The position numbers and the translations under genes are program-made. A stretch of 64,000 nt of DNA from contig NC_087068.1 of NCBI RefSeq assembly GCF_963678635.1, positions 26,228,318 to 26,292,317 on the forward strand, in the 5' to 3' direction. The notes under the pieces were generated by a model. That model had not been told where the DNA came from. It saw only the letters and a program-made list of their open reading frames with translations, and ran no database searches. The stretch comes from Symsagittifera roscoffensis (Eukaryota > Xenacoelomorpha > Acoela > Convolutidae). Shown piece after piece: positions 57,670 to 64,000 of the stretch (the first letter of the stretch is position 1; the number at the start of each line of letters is the position of its first letter).

Positions 57670-59000
57670 TTAAACAAGGAATAGAATCATTTTTTTTTAC
57701 AAAATAAGAAGAAAAGCAATCCAAGAAAACAAAAAACTAGGAACTCTAGGTGCATCCTAACAATAACCTGGAGACTAACGAGTAGACTTCACAGATCCAG
57801 CAGCATCATGTAGTATTGCATCATGAGGTAATATCTTTTTTAAATTTGCGGAAAAAAGTAAGATTTTCCGTGTTCAATTAGACCACCAAAAAAAATTTCG
57901 GTTCTTTACTTTCAATTTTATGTCCGGCTCCAAAACGATACAGGTATAAAGAAAGAATTTTTTTTCTTTCGTTATTTAAGGAAAAGTCTACCTTTATCAA
58001 ATCAAAAATCTGAGAGTCTCATTCAGTTTCTGCAATTTCTTTTTCTACAGTGCGTTTGTCACTAATGATACAATTTTCTGTAGTTTCCCTACATCAGACA
58101 TCCCGAGGGGATAAAACCAACCAGTTTTTTATACTCCTCTGTTTCTCTTTCTATGTTTTTTCCTTCTTAAATAATCTATGAGATCTGTTTTTTTTTCATT
58201 TTCTGAACAAATTGCTTTAAGAATTCATTCTCCTTTGCAGTGAACAGTCGAATCTGAATGTGGGGGGTTCGTTAACAATGTACTTCTTGATTGTGACAAG
58301 GATGTGCAAAAAGTTTTTAGGAAACTTTTTTCTTTTTTTAAAATAATAAATATGAAACAAAGCTAGATTCGATTTTTAAAATGCAAATGGGAATAACGCA
58401 CAGTTTTTTTTTGTAAGAAAGTAATTTTATTATTGCTGTAAAATTTTTGGCTATGATGATTGCGAGTGCTTTTTTCTAACAAAATAAATTGTTTTTCTAA
58501 TGATTTTATCAAAACAAGCAAAAACTGGTTCTAATTGATCAAAATTAGAACAAAAAATTTCTTTAATATACTTTTTAAAATTGCGAGAAAACTTGTTTTG
58601 TAAAACAAATACTTCAAAATGCGAAACAATTCAAGGAAATTGGTTTATAGTTCCGCAAATTTTTTTGTTTTTTTTTAAATATCTGTGCAGAAACCAAGTG
58701 TGCAAAAATTCGTTGATTTTTATACCACGTTTGCAAAGAACACTGGCTGGAAATTTTCTACAAGAGGTCAAAATTGTTTCAACTTTTTTAATATCTATGA
58801 AAAAATTTAGTGAAATTAAATGCAAATTGCAAAAACTTTCGATCCCGGTTCAAAAATTTTTATCACAGTTTTACTCAAAATCTCTACTTCTTAATTATAT
58901 CTTCGATCTGTTGGTTCCCTTCTCTCAAAAACAAAAACACTAATCCGAAAAAAAGTATATAAATTAAGAGGCACAAGGCAACAATCAATTTATTTACAAA
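57670..59000. other. Unassigned, inside the Polinton relic
   Basis: AT-rich. Both strands of 58581-58943 are open (120 codons plus, 64 minus) but neither shows a known motif. Confidence 0.3.
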
Positions 59001-60065
59001 TCAAAGAGCTGTCAAGCAGCTGAATTGTTAAAAAGCTGCAAGTTTTCAATGAAATGCAAAGCTGGCGTTGCATCCAACGCCGATGGTTCACTTAGTACTT
59101 CGCTCACTGGATTCCTTCAGTTAGAGAACCTCTCTTCCTCTACGTTTGTAATTGGGTGCTCCACAAGTCCTTCTTTTTCCGACGGAAAGAGGAAATCGTT
59201 CACAAGTTGAGCCACATATCAGGAACCTTAGGATAACCCACCCCAACTTGTTCTGGAACCTTTAACATCCTTCTCATCCTTCTGAATTAATTCCAGATGA
59301 GGAGAATATAATGCATATGATGCTCGTGAAAATCATTTCCCATTTGAACACTTGAATTCGGACATCCATTTGAACCAAAAAAAAACCCAGAGACCAACTC
59401 GAGTACCTTGATTACCATGTAGGTAAGGTTTTTAATCAACACGCAGAAAATCACGTTGAAAAGTAAAATGAAATGAGATGTGACTAGGTAAAATCAAGAA
59501 AAACGACTGATTTAGAGCTGAAAGAAGAGCTAGTTGACGGTGATTAAGTTAAAAACAAAACTTTTTCTACTAGAAAATGATGAGTAAACTAATTTCAAAA
59601 AAGTGGGTTCAACCAATCAGAACAAATTTTCCTTATTTAGTCTGCAGTCGTGTCCAATCCGATCAAATTTCAGCTTTCTTTCATAAAAAACTTTCAAACA
59701 AAGTCGGATCATATCAGAAAAAATCAAGTAATCTTTCTTCAAGTTTTATCAACATGTCAATTGAAATTTTGCATAAACTGAATGAGAAGCTGCTGATAGA
59801 AAATATTCCAGTATTTTGATTTCGATTAAGTTCGAAATTGATGATTTTTCTAAAGAAAATCTCTGAAAATCTTATTCCGATCCTGATCACACAGGATTTT
59901 GAACTTGTTGATTAGCAGATTCACAACTTCTGCTGTTCTGCTCAAAAATGTACTACTGGGATGTCCTGATTCTATAATACTCGAATTTTTACTGAAAAAC
60001 CGGTCTGTTAACTGTTTTTTATCCAACAAAGACAAGATAAGATCGTTTATGTCTTTTCCGTGCAT
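59000..60065 (-). pseudogene. Unassigned minus-strand coding-like fragments
   Basis: 59850-60065 encodes 71 residues starting MHGKDINDLILSLLDKKQL with balanced composition. 59010-59210 reads NDFLFPSEKEGLVEHPITNV then a stop and more coding-like sequence. These may be parts of one or two Polinton genes lying back to back with polymerase B. I do not recognise them. Confidence 0.3.
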
Positions 60066-60129
60066 GAGCCAAGTACATGCCCAGAATCAATGATCTCGAC
60101 TCGCTCGTTTCTATATTCGTCACAGAATA

Positions 60130-62725
60130 ATAACAAATCCTGGTCATAATCCTAAATTAAATCGTGGCGTGTCGTTGAAGACCTGTCTGTTTTCGAGGAA
60201 ATTGCACAAAGGAACCTTACACGATTTCGATACTCAACAAGAAGAATATGTCGGAGAACTAGCTCAAAGAGGTTTTTATGATGTTTGATAAAGCAGTCAC
60301 AATGCTGAGATTCAACAATCATATCATTCAATCAATTTATATATCTTCAATTTTTCCGGTTTTTTAGTTGTGTTCCTCTACTCTGAGATGCAAGGATCAG
60401 TTGAGGAATGTTTAAAAAAAAGGGGGAGTTTTCTTCGCAAAACCCTCTTGGAAAAGCTAGAAGAATTCAACCTACCAGTTTCTTAAGATTAAAATAATTT
60501 CAATAACCTAGCATTTTTTAAATTCGTGTTTCTAGCGAAGAACTAAAAGAGAAACAAACTACAAGCAGGATTCGAAAATCTGTTCTAGTTTCAGTCTCTA
60601 TATCATCAAATCTGCTCGAGGAGCCGGTCTTTCTGTACAACAAGGATCCAGAGAACTTGATCATTGATTTTGTTTCAAATGTCGAACTTTTGGCCGCAAA
60701 AGTAATTTGGAGATGAGAGCAAAATTTCAAGATATTGAAATGGCCGTCAATGAACGAATGAAAAAGATTTTTGATCAATTGAATGAGCGAGGCAAGATCG
60801 ATTCAATTAACAAATTGGATGGGAGTACGAATGCAATGAAGATTGGGAAGAAGCAGTTATGACCACACAATTTTGCGATCTCAGAAAAATCAAATAAGTG
60901 ATTTGAAACAACATCTTGAGAGATATGTAAATACTTTGCCGGTTTTTGGACTAAAAAGTGTAGAATTGTTTTGAATTTTATCAAATCTTAATTAATGCCC
61001 TTTTTGCTTCGCGATAAAGAAGTTAAAAAATCAGTCATCGAAAAAGCCAACGTTTATATAACTTTCAAAATTGGAGATTTAAAATTTCTCGACATAATGA
61101 ATCTTCTGTGTGAAGCAACAACTCTACAATCCTAACTCAAAGCCTATAAACCGAAAAAAAATTCATCTATGAAAAGTTTGATAAACCTGACAGGTTGATT
61201 TAACCGAGTTGCCTCCGTATGAAGCCCTTTTCAGTAAACTGAAAAAAACTATCCTTTAGACAAAAAAACTTTTACCAACTAGAAAAAACTGCGAAAAGGT
61301 GGACTAGATGATCAACAAGCACTGAAAAAGCTTCAAATAATTAAATGGGAATCCGATTTGAGTGGGAAAATTACAGTTACATAAAAGAGATTTGAAAAAA
61401 AAATACAAAATGACAGTGTTTAAAGACTGTTTGCAGTGGCACATCAACAAGAATGTTCTTTCAACTCTCAAAACAATGCAAAAAAATGAAACAGTTTCAT
61501 CAAAACAATGAAATTCATATTTTAAAACTTGAATATACACTTCTAAATCTAGGAAAAATATGTCTGCACAAATCTACAAATAACAAATTTCTTCCATTTT
61601 GCGAAAATGATAAAAATATGTGTGAGAAAATTTTTCGAGATGACATGAACGTTGGCTTTTTCTTTGTGTTCACTCAAAAAGCTGTAGTTGATGAGAAATT
61701 CAACCGAAGTTCATCACGTATTCGTACGTCGATTGCTGGAATTGGTGCAAACCCATACTCAAGGTGTCAAGATATGCCAAAGAGTTGTACACGAGATGGT
61801 AGATTGACGCCGAAATGGAACTTTTTAAACATAGACAAAACCGATCTCGCAACTTTGAGAATATTGTCATGTCTTATTACAAAGAAACAAGACCAAAATG
61901 CAAAATTGAGATTTTTTTCTTGTCTGGAGAACAAGAGAATATCTACTGTTTTCCTGTGGACAAAAAATTGACTATTATTGCCATCACTGTTTTTTCCTCT
62001 CAAAATTCTGAAAGTCTGTGTTTGATCAGGATTTTGAGCGAGCACATAAAGAGACGAGATGGATGACATAAGACGGGAGTACATTGAAGAGAAAGGATAC
62101 AAAATTGAAAAAATTTGGGAGCGCGAGTGGTGGAAAAATTTCAAAACGAAAGACTTGATCAAAAACTATATCAATACCTATTTTCCTTACAAAAGTTTAT
62201 TTAATACAGACTCTTTCTTCGAAAAAATATAAAATGAATCTCTTTTTGCTTACGTTCAGTGCAATTTAGTTGTTCCACAAGAACTGAAAAAAAAAACTTG
62301 CCAGTTTCCCCTCAATTTTCAAAAACATCGAAGTTGGAAGAAATGATAAAGGAAACTATATTAAAAATTATTTATTCAATTCAGAAAAGTGTTAAATATT
62401 CTCAGAGAATGCTGATATCTAGCTTCAAGTTAGAAAATGTAACTGTTATAAATGTGCTCTTCAATTTTTATGAAGAGATTGGAATGCATTGCACTAAAAT
62501 TTACCGTTTTGTTCAGTATTCTCCTTTAAAATGTTTCACTAATTTTGTTCAATCATGAGCTGATGCTACTAAAGAAGGAGATGAAAAACCTGTGTCGGGA
62601 GATGTAGCGGAAACTATGGAGTTTTTGGGCAACTCTTCCTAAGGATGTCACACGTTGATAGATCCATGCATACAATCACCAAATATCTGAATGACGAAAA
62701 ACTCAAAAAGCAATTAATGGGACCT
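60130..62725 (+). pseudogene. Protein-primed DNA polymerase B of Polinton type, broken
   Basis: Replicates the element when intact. Plus-strand segments, in order but in shifting frames: EYVGELAQRGFYDVFDKAV (about 60240-60290), PENLIIDFVSNVELLAAKV (60648-60705), LKQHLERYVNTLPVFG (60900-60950, near the second exonuclease motif), FKDCLQWHINKN (61420-61455). The longest frame, 61453-61971, contains ILKLEYTLLNLGKICLHKST and SIAGIGANPYSRCQDMP, where polymerase motif A should have an Asp but reads Gly (61744-61746). Then YIEEKGYKIEKIWEREWWKN (62081-62140), SFKLENVTVINVLFNFYEE (62415-62471), and LGNSS followed by TAA at 62640-62642, in the motif B position where Tyr is expected. The gene ends at the inverted repeat, so motif C is missing. 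Confidence 0.75.
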
Positions 62726-62758
62726 GATTGTATGCATGGATCTATCAACGTCTGACAT
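62645..62758. repeat. 34 bp inverted repeat at the polymerase breakpoint
   Basis: Arms 62645-62678 and 62725-62758 pair with one mismatch. The inner 27 bp (GTTGATAGATCCATGCATAC and flanks) are perfect, and the loop is 46 bp. The left arm is in-frame polymerase sequence (DRSMHTITKYL region). The right arm is its inverted copy, after which polymerase similarity ends. Confidence 0.9.
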
Positions 62759-62859
62759 GTATGTTCCTAGTTTCCACAGACAAGTTTCAGAACATGTTCC
62801 AAAATGTTAGTAGTTTCCACTTACAAAGTTTCAGTGGATTCCGCGTACAAGTTCCTGTA

Positions 62860-63190
62860 ACGTAAATTTTGTCAGCACTTTGATTTTATTCCGGAATCCG
62901 CAACGAGCAAGTATAGGTAGCTGTTCCGGATGAGTCCGCAATTGTAAGCGGATTCCGCAAACGTATGCGGATTCCGTTTACATTTTGCGGCTTCCGCTTA
63001 CTTTTTGTTGCGGATTTCGCAAAGTTGTCTATTTTTGGAGCAATTCGAGCAATACAGTGTTTTAGCTATTTGTCCGTGGAAACCAAAAACGCAGAGAAAA
63101 TCAAAGAAAAATAGCAATTTCGCGGATTCCGGGACAAATTTGATTTTTGCCAGTTGCTGAATTCGCTTACAATTCACAAAATGCACAGTT
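62860..63190 (+). repeat. Dispersed GGATTCCGCAA-rich repeat, second copy
   Basis: Contains TTCCGGAATCCGCAACGAGC, GTAAGCGGATTCCGCAAACG, GCGGATTCCGTTTAC and GCTATTTGTCCGTGGAAACC, in the same order as 25001-25350. Clusters of direct and mirrored GCGGATTCCGC words make it locally self-complementary. Confidence 0.65.
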
Positions 63191-63199
63191 TGGCCTCGT

Positions 63200-63250
63200 A
63201 ATGGCAGTCGGAACATTCAGGGCCTCGCCCTGATACGAGCAGTCCTGTTT
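63200..63250 (+). repeat. Solo end of the fold-back family
   Basis: GGCAGTCGGAACATTCAGGG, a one-base variant of the hairpin (CAGGGCCTCGCCCTG), then ATACGAGCAGTCCTG. No partner end or internal unit is nearby, so it is a solitary terminal fragment. Confidence 0.75.
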
Positions 63251-63447
63251 ACGTTTTCAGTCTGAAACACAGAAAATGTTCCACCTGTTTTGAAATGAAA
63301 TGTAATTCAAAATTTCAAACGTCTCATGTTTCTTGCCTCGGATCATGTTTCTCTATAAGTATTTTCTCCCTATATTACCTTGTAGCGAAGCTCCCCCCTA
63401 TGAAAAAAGAATAGAACAGTTAAGCATATACTAATTTTGTGCCTGGT

Positions 63448-63489
63448 TAACTATACCACCCCCCCATATTGCAATAGGGGGGATAGTTA
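63448..63489. repeat. Short C/G-run hairpin
   Basis: TAACTATACCACCCCCCC and GGGGGGATAGTTA form a ~40 bp hairpin around ATATTGCAATA. The arms resemble the inner C/G-runs of the MITE at 15853-16057 and the C-rich blocks at 15150. Likely a minimal or decayed member of that family. Confidence 0.55.
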
Positions 63490-64000
63490 CCAAGATCCCC
63501 TGCCTGTTTCGTACCTGATTCCAGATTTATTTGATTGTGATCTTGAACTGAAAGATAAGTGACGCTACAGAATGGGTCAGTAGAATATACTGCTGCGTTA
63601 TTTATACGCAGCGTTTATAATAATAAACCGACATGTAGCCCGTTCTATGCAAGAGTAGCCGGTTCTACGTTGTCTATACTGGAGAAACAGTTTCGATACA
63701 ACAACCATCTTTATTGACAAATTTTTAAAGGACATCAAAACTATTATACCAATATTTTTTCTAACTCTAGCCGTTTCTAGATTTTAGGATTTGGGCTTGA
63801 AGATTTTTAATCCACAAGACTACTAATTTGAGGTTTCGCGATCGTCTAAATTTTGTTTTGTTAAGATGTTGGCTTCAGGGTTGGGGGAGGTTATTAGGTT
63901 CCTGACAAGTATGCAATTTTAGGTGAATTGTGTCTAAGAAACCATTATTTTAGCAGTAGCTTCCTTAAATAAGTTTGAAAATAGGTTTGCGCTGCAAAAG
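63490..64000. other. Intergenic, no gene seen
   Basis: No open frame, repeat or motif that I recognise. Confidence 0.5.

Larger units (their letters stand above)
54150..62758. mobile_element. Truncated Polinton/Maverick-type element
   Basis: A dead, ~8.6 kb remnant of a large virus-like DNA transposon. Such elements normally span 15-20 kb and encode a protein-primed DNA polymerase B, integrase, protease, packaging ATPase and capsid proteins. Here I recognise a jelly-roll virion protein and a small basic virion-type protein on the minus strand (54.1-55.8 kb) and polymerase B on the plus strand (60.1-62.7 kb). Between them are unassigned minus-strand remnants. I do not see integrase, ATPase or terminal inverted repeats. 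The element is cut at 62.75 kb by an inverted repeat, and the left limit is not certain. Confidence 0.7.

Overview
This is eukaryotic, very AT-rich, gene-poor DNA. It looks like a nematode, most likely Caenorhabditis or a close relative. The reasons are a glycosyltransferase-92-type gene (a family greatly expanded in nematodes), worm-style TTTCAG acceptors and AATAAA signals, many short inverted-repeat DNA elements, and virus-like elements of types known from worm genomes. The genus is an inference, since no single sequence proves it. Only two stretches look like ordinary host genes: a GT92-like glycosyltransferase on the minus strand (23541-24671) and a 77-residue single-pass membrane protein on the plus strand (19352-19585). 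Almost everything else is mobile or repetitive DNA in various states of decay.

Layout. 1-4.2 kb: intergenic, one small minisatellite. 4.2-14.9 kb: two adjacent copies of a ~5 kb segment. Each carries an array of ~0.5 kb repeat units and ~3.5 kb of non-array sequence, plus one member of a fold-back DNA element whose ends contain a GC-rich hairpin. 14.9-23.5 kb: mostly empty, with a 205 bp MITE that has perfect ends and a 6 bp target duplication, the small membrane-protein gene, and several dispersed repeats. 23.5-24.7 kb: the glycosyltransferase gene. 27.1-49.3 kb: one 22 kb LTR retrotransposon on the minus strand, with 353 and 363 bp LTRs. Gag, protease, reverse transcriptase, RNase H and integrase remnants lie in Ty3/gypsy order, followed by a ~7 kb decayed region after the integrase. 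Its gag-RT part is present in three partly deleted tandem copies. 50.0-52.0 kb: a dispersed repeat interrupted by two MITEs of one family, the first containing long C and G tracts. 54.1-62.8 kb: a dead, truncated Polinton/Maverick-type element. Virion-protein remnants are on the minus strand and a protein-primed DNA polymerase B remnant is on the plus strand, ending at a 34 bp inverted repeat. 62.8-64 kb: dispersed repeats and intergenic sequence.

How it fits together. The window reads as a transposon sink between or beside two host genes. The retrotransposon carries lesions at positions that are catalytic in its protease, RT, RNase H and integrase. Two of its tandem copies share the same nonsense codon inside the YxDD box, so the amplification probably happened in chromosomal DNA after the element died. 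The Polinton relic is likewise broken in two polymerase motifs. Calls for element proteins rest on recognising short conserved segments by eye, without database searches, and the breakpoints given are accurate to roughly 5-20 bp.
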